Shown here: positions 44,280 through 64,000 of the stretch, one piece after another
Numbering within the stretch: the stretch's first letter is position 1
Layout: each line of letters begins with the position of its first letter
Origin: Lamellibrachia columna
Lineage: Eukaryota > Annelida > Polychaeta > Sabellida > Siboglinidae
DNA: 64,000 nt
Reading direction: 5' to 3'
NCBI GenBank assembly: GCA_963662155.1
Contig: OY759267.1
Location: 16,807,061 to 16,871,060 of the forward strand
Notes under the pieces: generated by a model
What the model saw: only the letters and a program-made list of their open reading frames with translations
Told to the model about the DNA's origin: nothing
The model's database searches: none
Program-made: the position numbers and the translations under genes

Positions 44280-44660
44280 CTGACTTAACAACAGTGTCCT
44301 GCATGGCTAAGCCAACCAATTGTTAAAAAGAATTCAGAATCACTGTATTCGCTCATTGTAAAAGCAGAATCAAAATCAGAAAAGTCATCGTCTAAATGAA
44401 TGACAACACCGTCCTACATGGGCCGAGCCGATGGAGTCGCTTGTTCCTCTACCAAATTGATGTTCATTGCCACAGGCACCTGCTGCTGAGGGCGTTTGTT
44501 GCTTGCACCCCAGCGCGAGATGGCTGGGTCTGGGTCGAAGCTGTCGATGTCTACTGAATGCATCTTGACTGTCATCAAGTCGCTGCATGTAGTGTCTTTG
44601 AGTATGAAAACAAATACACAACCAAAAAATATATGACTTTGTCTCGTTTGCAAGTTTCAT
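44280..44660 (-). mobile_element. hAT transposase tail, segmental copy 3
   Basis: Minus-strand relic equivalent to 34580-34960 (DIDSFDPDPAISRWGASNKR). A stop from a changed codon (near 44394-44415) shortens the acidic tail. Confidence 0.55.
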
Positions 44661-44755
44661 TCAACACTGCATTGCACATGCTATTACAAGCTGAGTAAAC
44701 TTTTAAGTGGCTGACTGCTCCAAAAAAATGGTTTAATATATTTCACATCTCACCT

Positions 44756-44825
44756 CGTGTGGCTTGTCCTGCTGGTTGTCATACCGGCAAACAGGCGAAG
44801 ACACGGAAAGGTGGGACATACCTCA
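44756..44825 (+). pseudogene. Reeler exon-1 relic with internal deletion (copy 3)
   Basis: Same fused signal-peptide/exon-end structure as 35046-35124, followed by the LTR start TGTAAC at 44826. Confidence 0.8.
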
Positions 44826-46215
44826 TGTAACCCTGGTGGATTTAGCTGTTTATATATGTGTTAGGCTAGTCACTAGGGGGCGCTATGCCCAGTGTCACTC
44901 CAGTTTACACAATCTGAGCGAGTTTTAGAAATTAGTCTGGGCAGTTCGCCCTGGGCCGGAGAAGACGACACACGTTGTTACATGCAAGCAACCTTCTCCC
45001 GGCTCAGTATGTGTATATTGACAATTTATCTCTGTCGCTGTGAGCAGGAACTCCATTTGTGATACATTCACCTATTACTTTTCTCGGCCATTGTTTCGGA
45101 TGTTATATTTCCTCTGGAAGCTTTTACTTCACACATTAAACATTGTCAATACACAACAGTCGTTCGATGTGGTTACAAGTGGTACCAGAAGTGGGATATC
45201 TGACAGTGTAAGCTTCCAGAAGAAGGATGGCGTCGGCAGAAGAGAAGTTGGCTCGGCTGGAGGAGATGGTGGAGACGCTAAAACGCAACCAACAGCAGCC
45301 TGTCAACGTCACGGTGACCGCTCCTCCGACTCGAAAACTGAGGATGTTCAGCGGTCGAACTAGTGAACTTCACTACTGGATCGGGGAAGCACGGAGCATC
45401 TTACCATCCGTCTCTTCGGCCAATAGACTGTCATTTTTTATCGCCCACCTGGATGGACCGGCCCGGGAAGAAGTAAGGTACGCCCCAAGAGATGAGAAGG
45501 ACTGTATCGATAAGATATTTACGTTACTGGTGTCTGCTTTTGGGGAAAACCGCTGTAATGCACAGCCGAAGAGAGGATTATACGATCGGGTGCAGGGTAG
45601 TAGAGAAAATGTTAGAGAGTTATCCAGAGCGTTCCTGGAAATTTCTGAAGGCTCGACTGATAAGGCTGACAGTAAGGATAATATGTTGATAGGAGTATTC
45701 TGTGAAAACCTGTTAGAACCTCAGATAAAACGGGAAATAAAGAGACTAGTTTGGACTGACCCCAAAATTTCGTTTGGCGCGTTGCGTTCCGAAGCGATTC
45801 AACTAGAGGAGGACGGTTTGAGTGGGCCAAACAGGAGTGTGCGTGTGAGGGAAGTTCACGAACCCCGCCACGCCTCCGATGACCCGAGTCCACTGGAACG
45901 AATTGCGGCCCAGTTGGAACTACTCGCGTGTTGCTAGCACAACAACAGACGGCCGCGGGGTTGGCTGCGAGACCTAGCAGACCGGAACCCCGCAGCAGCG
46001 GATCACTTCATTGTGAGTACTGCAGGCGAAGGGGTCACACCCAGAATACATGTTGGAAGCGGGCAAGCGATATACGCCGTACCGATGAACAGTCAGGTGT
46101 TCATGCGCACGGGGATCAGTCAGATACCCGTGCAATGCGGGGTGGTCCAGTAGCGCGATCTATGTCGGGTCCAAATGTGCCAGTACCACCCCGGGGTCAA
46201 CAGGGAAACTAATTC
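44826..46215 (+). mobile_element. Truncated Ty3-like LTR retrotransposon, copy 3
   Basis: Second copy of the 35125 element without the 457-bp MITE. The gag frame is 45227-45937. The zinc knuckle is in the -1 frame at 46012-46053. It ends before pol at a short GTGC tract near 46230. Confidence 0.65.
45227..45937 (+). pseudogene. Retrotransposon gag-like protein, copy 3, same frame break
   Basis: Differs from the 35527 copy by a handful of codons (for example FNAQLKR becomes CNAQPKR). The open frame and premature TAG are identical. The -1 frame continues from about 45928 through AQQQTAAGLAARPSRPEPR to CEYCRRRGHTQNTC, a CCHC knuckle. Gag-only persistence in both copies reflects segmental duplication, not transposition. 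Confidence 0.85.
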
Positions 46216-46500
46216 ACCCCGTTGCCGAGCGTGCGTGCGTGAGAACGACAAAGTAAATTCCGCCCTTTACATAAGACTCCGAACCAAAACATAGGAAAAC
46301 ACATGTGTACAGGGGAAAAACGCTATAATAATCCATTCACCTGAGATATGATTCACCTGCTCAGGTAAGCTCGATTAATAATAACGTAGTGACGCGCGGC
46401 TGCTCGAGCAATGAGGTCACAGCGAAAAACAACCCGGTTACACATTATTACACCGTCTCTGTTACCTAAGCACATCGGTCGAGGCATACCGATCCCTGCC

Positions 46501-54759
<8,259 letters not shown>

Positions 54760-55240
54760 TGGAATAATGGCGTTCGTTCGTTACTTCGTTCGTTCGTTCG
54801 TTCGATCGTTAGCTTGCAGTTCTCTCAGAACTTCAGAGCTTCTGCTGCTGTGATGTACGCGCTTTCTTGGTTTATCTTGTTTCCAAAAGCAATCGCTAAA
54901 CAATCGCTATGCTAGTTCAGTAGTATCTATTCTGCACGTAAAAACTAGTTTATATATTTTTCTCACATTATTATTATTAGGGAATTATAGCAACGAAGCC
55001 ACGTTCTCCTGACAATCACCAACTCATGTAACAACACAACACATGAATGTACGTACATTGGAATTTGTGCTTACATCAAAGACAAGCGAATGCCAAGTGA
55101 TGTTACAGCAGTTATAGTTTCTATCGTTTTATAATAACGTGAAAATTAATTATTGTCTGATCGTAAATGGACATAATATATTTGTTGGAACAGTGCTGTA
55201 TTTGTGATGGAAAATAAAATGTTACCTGGTACTGTTTGCG
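54760..55240 (+). promoter_or_regulatory. 3' UTR candidate of gene E
   Basis: Begins with a short TTCG run (54772-54806), the unexpanded counterpart of the array at 59971. A poly(A) signal AATAAA is at 55213-55218. No other gene seen. Confidence 0.5.
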
Positions 55241-55619
55241 TGTTCGTGGTCTATCACTTATTTTGCGCTGTGAGGAACGTGTACCAATGTTTGATAGAGC
55301 TTTGTGTTGTTGTTCGTACATGTGCCGAGATGTTGTGAATTTGCGAATTGTATGACGCTTGCATTGATCGTAAAACATTTAGCGGTATTGATAACAATAT
55401 AGGTACGTTCTTGTATGGTGCGTTATCCAGTCCTTGAGACGGTTCAAAGCGTTTACACTTACTTACTTACTTACTTACTTACATCGCTTTACACAATAAG
55501 TATCACGTTCTGGACTACCGCAATGCTGGCTACTTACTCACGAGATTATCTGTAAGCCTACAAAAATAGAAATATTATACGAGCCATTAATTACTTTGTT
55601 GCCCTTGTTTTTCAACCAG

Positions 55620-55690
55620 ACGTAAGATCCTAAACGAGAGGCTCAAGGTAAACTAAACGAGAGGCTCAAGGTAAACTAAACGAGAGACCC
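55620..55690 (+). repeat. 23-bp tandem unit, 2 copies
   Basis: CTAAACGAGAGGCTCAAGGT + AAA, twice and a partial. The duplicated locus at 61065-61165 has four. Confidence 0.85.
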
Positions 55691-55800
55691 CGTATTGTAG
55701 CGGTTAGCACATCCGCTTTACATGACATAGTTCTGAGTTGAAGACCCGGACCAGGCATGGGTTAAGCAGGTGTAAATATCTGACTCTCAACACTGGAGAC
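55683..55800 (+). mobile_element. tRNA-derived SINE fragment
   Basis: GTAGCGGTTAGCACATCCGC fits an RNA polymerase III A box (TAGCGGTTAGCA). About 25 nt later GAGTTGAAGACCC is a degraded B box. Arrangement and spacing match a tRNA head. Related copies at 61164-61240 and 61299-61375. Confidence 0.65.
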
Positions 55801-55809
55801 TGATCGCGC

Positions 55810-56181
55810 TGATGTCCCGTATTGCACATGACATTTGCGTAAAATTTGTATATGGCCCACCTTGACTTAATGTTTTTATATTTTTTCTAACCTGACTAAG
55901 CTTGCCCCCTCTGCGAGATCCTAGATACAACAATGACACACCCTCCTTAACCTGATACCCCTAAATTTCTACCTAGCGCGCTGACTGATTTCGACATAAC
56001 ACTAGATCCACATAAAAGGACTCGGTATCGTACTCGCATCTGAATTCGGGATAACAGCTTCTGAACGCAACTTTATGCTATGCAGGACAGACACAAATGG
56101 AGAAGTACTGTGAACATCTGTAATGGAACCCGTCCTTCGCACGACGAGTAGACGATGACCTGAGTGGTGACACACACGCAT

Positions 56182-56236
<55 letters not shown>

Positions 56237-56850
56237 CAATGCATAGATCACAATCTATACAACAGAATCAAATACAACCTAGCGTCTGGGTTCACTCAGC
56301 TGTATAAATGAGTACCTACCTGGCTGTAGATAGTGGTTTATATAGGTGTGAACGAGTAATTTTCACTCAGTAATTGCAGCGTGGTTGAAAGCGTTTCGGA
56401 TAAATCGAGTTTGTGTTGGAACGAACAGGTCTGTCAGGTCAGGAGGTGAAGTGTAAAGTATTTTGACTGGCAACCGCACTATGCAAAAACAGACCTTTAA
56501 CTTTTTTTACCTTTCTGATGATGTACAATCATATTTTCCAAGGTGATGTCTGAAAACACATTTCAACCCAATAATAAAATATGGGTACCACCTCGTTCAA
56601 GTATTTGTCACGCCGCCGGTGTTGACACTCTTTTGTCGCGCCTGTTTGCAGGGTCGTGACAACTGAAGGCTAATTATAGCGCGGTATCCGGCTATAGTCT
56701 AACAAAACGCGTTAAGGGGTCGTTTGCAATTGTGAACATTTACCTTTTCGTGCAAATCAACTGTCGGTCGCTTGCGAAGTTTGATCACCGTTGCGTCATG
56801 CAGCGCCGCGCGACATCTGGGAAATTACAAACAATTATCAATATGACACC
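55810..56850. other. Intergenic with (ACGC)n and a dispersed repeat fragment
   Basis: (ACGC)n at 56176-56237. The fragment at 56285-56470 resembles 13140-13300. No gene recognised. Confidence 0.5.
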
Positions 56851-56851
56851 A

Positions 56852-57050
56852 TGGGGTGTTAGAAAAACACAAAACGTGGGGTGTTAGAAAAACACAAAAC
56901 GTGGGGTGTTAGAAAAACCCAAAACGTTAACATAAGTATTGGAGATGGATGTTTGAAAACATATTCTGATGGTTATTATTGTATGTCCTATATACATGCA
57001 CTATGACATTGTTGTATGTCCTATATACATGCACTATGACATTGTTGTAT
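56852..57050 (+). repeat. Two short tandem repeats (25 bp x3 and about 33 bp x2)
   Basis: TGGGGTGTTAGAAAAACACA + AAACG at 56852, 56877 and 56902. TTGTATGTCCTATATACATG-type unit twice at about 56978-57045. Confidence 0.9.
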
Positions 57051-57059
57051 CAATATATG

Positions 57060-58280
57060 TTTTCATTTGTACAATTATCAACACTTAAAGTATTAATTCG
57101 GGGAGGAGCAGGAGAATTGTACAGCCTGGCAAACCAGATCATCCAAGCAGCCAATCGGCTTCACCAGGTAACATTCAGCTACGCTGCTATTACTGCGCGA
57201 AAACCATTTAACAGCGTCATTCAGTCGGATACACACACTTGATCACATTATGTAAATGACATTAGCAATAACCCTTTTAATATAAAATGGAGAGAGAATA
57301 TAGAAAATGTAAATGCGGACACGTACAGACATGTGAACTATTGACCAGGCAATTTGTGTGTGTGATTTTCCACTGGGGGGAAGTTTCAAAAGTGCATTTG
57401 GCAAAAGCAAGCAACGGTTCCATTTGTGGGTCATTTTGTGAGAAATAAAGTAAGTTAGCATCAATCACACTTAGTTGCACGATTAATATTGTACGTACGT
57501 GCAAATGTGTTCTTGTAGGAAATAGGTGCATCACACATTAGGACCCCACAAAAAGAGGCGAGGATTTTAAGTTGGTAGATTTGGGTAGGGAGGCAATGTG
57601 CACCCATTAATTGCAGAGCACAGCATAGGCGTATTTGGAGGAGGGGACTTTTTCGAAACGAAGCAAACATTTCGATGTACGGCTTTCGAGCGTTTTGCCA
57701 TTTTGTTTTCTACCGAATTTTAAACATATATGTGTACCACATAAGGGACATTTAACTTGAACAAAATTAATTAATCAAATTGCAATTAAGTAGCAACATC
57801 TGAAATTATTTTATTGTGATTTTGTTTGAATTACACACTTGTAAACCGCCGAATACCAACGTAAAACATGTTTTACATGCCCTTTCAACAAGTAAGCGAA
57901 TTCGTTACATTTGCGTCTATACCTTCAAAACCAATGACGCCAAGTTCGCATATGAGAGACACAATACGACAAAGTGGTATTCTGCGCCACCTGTACGCTA
58001 AGCTGTTCACAGGCAGACTGAGATAATTAAACCACAACAAACCGGATGTTTTAAGGCTTGATTGAGAGGTCACGCAAAATGCCAAACACGAAAACTATGC
58101 ACAGTGAATGGTGCAAATAGTATAAACATAAGTGTTATTAATGTGTGTGTGCGTGCGTGCGTGTGCGCGCGTGAGAATGAGACAGACAGCCAGAAAGAGA
58201 GGGGGAGAAAGAGAGAGGGGAATGCCTGCATACACGTGTACTCCTATTAAACAGCGTTATATATGTATATTTGCTTGCAG
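57060..58280. other. Intergenic, nothing recognised
   Basis: No supported exon or RNA gene. Short GTGC run and AGAGAGA-rich stretch at about 58148-58220 just ahead of the truncated Reeler exon. Confidence 0.4.
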
Positions 58281-58357
58281 TGCCATCATCGCGAAGGGTA
58301 AATATAAATTCTGGACGAATATCAACTCTGACGTTATCACCTCTGCAAAATTCAAGG
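58281..58357 (+). pseudogene. Truncated Reeler exon 3
   Basis: A TTGCTTGCAG acceptor is followed by AIIAKGKYKFWTNINSDVIT, matching exon 3 (ATIAENKDTYWVKVTSGVI). The 3' end runs into a dispersed repeat at AAGGCTGTATTGGCTAT, shared with 53810 and 59230, so the donor and end are lost. Confidence 0.72.
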
Positions 58358-58780
58358 CTGTATTGGCTATATTTTCATTGTCATCACCCATGTTCATATA
58401 CGCAATGTAATTACCGTAATTGGCCAAATGAAAACTACCCACCAGTTTATTATAAATAAAAAGGCACGCACGCACACGCTCAGTCACTTATATCACTTGG
58501 GAAAATCAAGGAGTTGCTAAAGAATTCTAATATGATTCGGTTGTGAAGGCATTGATTGGTAATAGAGGGTGCTGTCATGTGTAGGACTGGAATATCACCG
58601 CTTTTATACGTAATACACACAGCGTATCCATGACCGGGCCCCAGCCTTGCAAGCGCGTTATTACCTGGAGTTGGCAGGTGTGCGATTTAAAAATACCACT
58701 CCGCAATAGACGCCGAACACAAGCTAAGTTGTCGTGGGTAACATTCGTCACGCACAGCTGGTTATACAATAGATAGAAGG

Positions 58781-58812
<32 letters not shown>

Positions 58813-59508
58813 CGTTGTACGGTGCACTACTGACTGAAGTATGATTCAACAGTTGATCGCACGCGTTGGTGGTAGATATTTGTCGCCGTAGTCTAGTTAC
58901 GTTTATCGTGTGTGTACGTGCGGGTGCGCGTGTGCGTGCGCGTGCACGTGTGTGTACGCATATGTGCACAATTGCAAATACGAGTACGTCAAAACGTACC
59001 AAGTACATAAGTACATTAGACTACCCAATATCCATATACTTGCTTAATCCTCTCCATGCCTACTGGCGCATGAGGCAGAGACAAGGCATCCCCACTTCTG
59101 TCGGTCTGCAGCCAGCTTAGCAGCCTGACTCCAGCTGAGGTGCATTTCCCGTAATTCTCCCTCCAGAGTTTCTCCTCAGATTGTTTTGGTCGTCCGTCGT
59201 TTTCAATTTCCTACCGGGTCCACGTCAAGGCTGTATTGGCTATATTTTCATTGCCATAACCCATGTTCATATACGCAATGTACCGTAATTGGTCAATACC
59301 GTAATTGGTCAAATGAAAACTACCCACCAGTTTATTATAAATAAAAAGGCACGCACGCACGCGCGCGCGCACACACGCACGCACGCACACGCTCAGTCAC
59401 TTATATCCCTTGGGAAAATCAAGCAGTTGCTAAAGAATTCTAAGCAAGGCCGAATAGCAATCAGGTAAGCTCTGTGACAAGATCAGTACATTATGTGTCC
59501 GCTTTCAG

Positions 59509-59958
<450 letters not shown>

Positions 59959-59970
59959 TGGAATAATGGC

Positions 59971-60164
59971 GTTCGTTCGTTCGTTCGTTCGTTCGTTCGT
60001 TCGTTCGTTCGTTCGTTCGTTCGTTCGTTCGTTCGTTCGTTCGTTCGTTCGTTCGTTCGTTCGTTCGTTCGTTCGTTCGTTCGTTCGTTCGTTCGTTCGT
60101 TCGTTCGTTCGTTCGTTCGTTCGTTCGTTCGTTCGTTCGTTCGTTCGTTCGTTCGTTCGTTCGT
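59971..60164 (+). repeat. (TTCG)n tetranucleotide, about 48 copies, in 3' UTR
   Basis: Starts 12 nt after the stop codon of the duplicate terminal exon. Only short imperfect versions occur after the stops of genes C, D and E. Confidence 0.97.
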
Positions 60165-61064
60165 TAGCTTGCAGTTCTCTCAGAACTTCAGAGCTTCTGC
60201 TGCTGTGGTGTACGCGCTTTCTTGGTTTATCTTGTTTCCAAATGCAACCGTTAAACAATCGCTATGTCAGTTCAATAGTATCATATTATCTATTTCGCAG
60301 GCACACACTAGTTCATGTATTTTTCGCACATTATTATTATTAGGGAATTATAGCTACAACGAAGCCACGTTGATTCTCCTCACGATCACCAACTCATGTA
60401 ACAACACAAGACATGAATTATTGGCCAACAGGTTTTAGCCACTATTTTTTCATATCATCACATCCCCCATCGAATACAATAAACAAACCCGTCGTAATTG
60501 ATGAAGCCATTCGAATATACGCGCATTAGAATTTGTGCTTACATCAAAGTCAAGCGAATGTCAAATGATATTAGAACAGTTATAGTTTCTACCGTTTTAT
60601 AATAACGAGAAAATTAATTATTGTCTGATCGCAAATGGACATATAGTTGTTGCAACAGTGCTGCATTTATGATGAAACATAAAATGTTATTGTTTTCGTG
60701 GTCTATCACTTATATTGCGCTGTGAGGAACGTGTACCAATGTTTGGTAGAGCTTTGTGTTGTTGTTCGTATATTTGCGGTGATGTTGTGAATTTACGTAT
60801 TTTATAACGCTTGCATTGATCATAAAACATTTAGCGATAACAATAGAAAGGTACGTTCTTATATGGCGCGTTATCCAGTCCTTGAGACGGTTTAAAGCGT
60901 TAACACTTGTGTTTACATCATCGCTTTACACAATAAGTATCATGTTCTGGACTACCGCAATGCTGGCTACTTACTCACGAGATTATCTGTAAGCCTACAA
61001 AAATAGAAATATTATACGAGCTATTAATTACTTTGTTGCCCTTGTATTTCAACGAGACGTAAGA

Positions 61065-61165
61065 TCCTAAACGAGAGGCTCAAGGTAAACTAAACGAAAG
61101 GCTCAAGGTAAACTAAACGAGAGGCTCAAGGTAAACTAAACGAGAGGCTCAAGGTAAACTAAACG
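61065..61165 (+). repeat. 23-bp tandem repeat, 4 copies
   Basis: CTAAACGAGAGGCTCAAGGT + AAA. It leads directly into the SINE-like copy at 61164. Confidence 0.92.
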
Positions 61166-61375
61166 AGAGACCCCGTATTGTAGTGGTTAGCACATCCGCT
61201 TTACATGACATAGTTCTGAGTTGAAGACCCGGACCAAATAATTATGCGAGCTATCAATTACTTTGTTGCGCTTGTTTTTCAACCAGACGTAAGATCCTAC
61301 ACGAGAGACGCGGTAGTGTAGCGGTTATCATATCCGCTTTACATGACATTCTTAGTTGAAGACCCGGACCGGGCA
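61164..61375 (+). mobile_element. Two tRNA-derived SINE fragments
   Basis: Copies at 61164-61240 (GTAGTGGTTAGCACATCCGC) and 61299-61375 (GTAGCGGTTATCATATCCGC). Each is followed by TTTACATGACAT and GTTGAAGACCCGGACC, a weak B box. They are separated by a duplicate of the GACGTAAGATCCTA sequence. Confidence 0.62.
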
Positions 61376-61429
61376 TGTGTTTAGCAGGTGTTAAAACCTT
61401 ACTCTCAACATTACAGACTGATCACATTG

Positions 61430-62068
61430 ATGTTGAGGTGGGATGGGGTGGGGTGGGGTGGTGTAAATTTGATGAAATATCAATGCTGTAAACGGGTTGC
61501 GGTCTCCCCCCCTGGATATTTGCCCCTAGGACACTTGCCCCCCCCCCCCCCCGAAGGACATCTGCCTCCTATGAATGAGGTGGGGTGGCAGGAAGTGGGA
61601 GGTTGGCCTCAAAAATAGGTGGGATAAGGGTTGTGAGATTAGTGGGAGGTTGGAGGTGGGCTCTCAAGATTGGCAGGAGGTTGGTCCCATAAACAGGTAG
61701 GAGATGGGAAGTTGATTCCCCTGTCACGCCGCCTCATGAATCACACAGGTGGTCTGTGGTCGGGTATCGCGCCTAACCATCTGGCAACTTATTGGCCGTG
61801 TAGTTTCGTGTATGTTTTACCTGTAGTGTATCGAAGCTACTCGATCGTAGCTCATGAATATGTAATGATAGTGCGTCATCTTGAGTATGCGCACGATAAT
61901 ACAAAATAAAGGCGTGTTTCAGCAAAAGTGGTATTCTGTAATTCCTCGATATAATCTATTTCAATCGAACCCGTGTCTTATAGTTATCAATGTGAGAACA
62001 CAACGTTACCAAAGTGATCAAAATATTCAGAACCGATTGGATGGTTGCTACACACGACTACTACATAA
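61430..62068. other. Intergenic, G-rich and C-run sequences, no gene
   Basis: GGGGTGGGGTGGGGTGG at about 61445-61460 could form a G-quadruplex. A C-run of 14 sits at about 61538-61552. Repeated AGGTGGGA / GTGGGAGGTTGG words follow to 61710. No coding sequence supported. Confidence 0.55.
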
Positions 62069-64000
62069 AATGATTCACCGTACCCTGCACGCACCACATG
62101 ATAATTGATTCACCGTATGCTGCACGCACCACATGAGAATTGATTCACCGTATGCTGCACGCACCACATGAGAATTGATTCACCGTATGCTGCACGCACC
62201 ACATGAGAATTGATTCACCGTATGCTGCACGCACCACATGAGAATTGATTCACCGTATGCTGCACGCACCACATGATAATTGATTCACCGTATGCTGCAC
62301 GCACCACATGACAATTGATTCACCGTATGCTGCACGCACCACATGAGAATTGATTCACCGTATGCTGCACGCACCACATGAGAATTGATTCACCGTATGC
62401 TGCACGCACCACATGAGAATTGATTCACCGTATGCTGCACGCACCACATGAGAATTGATTCACCGTATGCTGCACGCACCACATGAGAATTGATTCACCG
62501 TATGCTGCACGCACCACATGAGAATTGATTCACCGTATGCTGCACGCACCACATGAGAATTGATTCACCGTATGCTGCACGCACCACATGAGAATTGATT
62601 CACCGTATGCTGCACGCACCACATGAGAATTGATTCACCGTATGCTGCACGCATCACATGAGAATTGATTCACCGTATGCTGCACGCACCACATGAGAAT
62701 TGATTCACCGTATGCTGCACGCACCACATGAGAATTGATTCACCGTATGCTGCACGCACCACATGAGAATTGATTCACCGTATGCTGCACGCACCACATG
62801 AGAATTGATTCACCGTATGCTGCACGCACCACATGAGAATTGATTCACCGTATGCTGCACGCACCACATGAGAATTGATTCACCGTATGCTGCACGCACC
62901 ACATGAGAATTGATTCACCGTATGCTGCACGCACCACATGAGAATTGATTCACCGTATGCTGCACGCACCACATGAGAATTGATTCACCGTATGCTGCAC
63001 GCACCACACGAGAATTGATTCACCGTATGCTGCACGCACCACACGAGAATTGATTCACCGTATGCTGCACGCACCACACGAGAATTGATTCACCGTATGC
63101 TGCACGCACCACACGACAATTGATTCACCGTATGCTGCACGCACCACACGAGAATTGATTCACCGTATGCTGCACGCACCACACGAGAATTGATTCACCG
63201 TATGCTGCACGCACCACACGAGAATTGATTCACCGTATGCTGCACGCACCACACGAGAATTGATTCACCGTATGCTGCACGCACCACACGAGAATTGATT
63301 CACCGTATGCTGCACGCACCACATGAAAATTGATTCACCGTATGCTGCACGCACCACATGAGAATTGATTCACCGTATGCTGCACGCACCACATGAGAAT
63401 TGATTCACCGTATGCTGCACGCACCACATGAGAATTGATTCACCGTATGCTGCACGCACCACATGAGAATTGATTCACCGTATGCTGCACGCACCACATG
63501 AGAATTGATTCACCGTATGCTGCACGCACCACATGAGAATTGATTCACCGTATGCTGCACGCACCACATGAGAATTGATTCACCGTATGCTGCACGCACC
63601 ACATGAGAATTGATTAACCGTATCCTGCACGCACCACATGATAATTGATTCACCGTATGCTGCACGCACCACATGAGAATTGATTCACCGTATGCTGCAC
63701 GCACAACATGAGAATTGATTCACCGTATCCTGCACGCACCACATGAGAATTGATTCACCGTATGCTGCACGCACCACATGAGAATTGATTCACCGTATGC
63801 TGCACGCACCACATGAGAATTGATTCACCGTATGCTGCACGCACCACATGAGAATTGATTCACCGTATGCTGCACGCACCACATGAGAATTGATTCACCG
63901 TATGCTGCACGCACCACATGAGAATTGATTCACCGTAAGCTGCACGCACCACATGAGAATTGATTCACCGTATGCTGCACGCACCACATGAGAATTGATT
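62069..64000 (+). repeat. 35-bp satellite array, about 55 copies, running off the window
   Basis: Unit TGATTCACCGTATGCTGCAC + GCACCACATGAGAAT. Units are almost identical. The first unit(s) differ (ACCCTGC, ATGATAAT), as expected at an array edge. A contiguous block at about 63005-63310 has CACACG in place of CACATG. The array continues past 64000, so its full length is unknown. No tRNA or ORF inside. Confidence 0.98.

Noticed and set aside
62069..64000. CRISPR array (regular ~35-bp periodicity)
   Set aside because: The units are identical end to end with no variable spacers, and the window is clearly eukaryotic. It is a satellite.

Overview
This is eukaryotic, almost certainly animal, DNA. 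It has spliced genes with GT-AG introns in conserved phases, secreted Reeler-domain proteins, CR1-like LINEs, hAT and other DNA transposons, a Ty3-like gag, tRNA-derived SINE fragments, and very long AT, GT, CTG and tetranucleotide microsatellites. The species cannot be fixed from sequence alone. A marine invertebrate (mollusc, annelid or cephalochordate) fits the gene family and repeat load best; that is inference.

The organising theme is a cluster of small Reeler-domain genes (family of defense protein 3 / noduler / ferric-chelate-reductase N-termini). I reconstructed four complete models by hand, all on the + strand. Gene A is 716-6146 (5 exons, 202 aa). Gene C is 23760-28258 (5 exons, 220 aa). 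Gene D is 37297-41908 (5 exons, 339 aa). Gene E is 46501-54759 (4 exons, 188 aa). All share one architecture: signal peptide plus first Reeler half (exon 1, ends phase 1), second Reeler half (exon 2, always 232 bp, ends phase 2), the last Reeler strand (exon 3, ends phase 1), an optional Thr/Pro-rich mucin-like linker, and a short hydrophobic C-terminal exon that looks like a GPI or tail-anchor signal. Orphan exons surround them: minus-strand exons at 12.9-13.0 and 18.2 kb, exon-1 relics at 32.2, 33.8, 35.0, 43.6 and 44.8 kb, and extra 3' exons at 58.3 and 59.5-60.0 kb.

Layout: 0-6 kb gene A. 7-16 kb two CR1-like LINEs (minus) with AT tracts. 16.7-17.3 kb a rhodopsin-type GPCR pseudogene. 19-20 kb an unidentified degenerate gene with a CxxC motif. 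21.6-23.2 kb a third LINE fragment and a broken gene carrying a self-derived minisatellite. 23.7-48 kb a segmentally duplicated block holding genes C, D and the 5' half of E, with gag, hAT relics and minisatellites between them. 48.2-53.5 kb a fold-back element containing a BED-hAT transposon, inside intron 2 of E. 53.5-61 kb the 3' exons of E and their partial duplicate. 62.07 kb to the end is a 35-bp satellite.

The most interesting result is how the family appears to diversify. Gene D looks like a mosaic of E-type exons 1-2 and C-type exons 3-5, joined in intron 2 at the arm of the fold-back element. The mucin linker has gone from 4 to 21 heptapeptide units between C and D. Terminal exons are duplicated without a matching 5' half.
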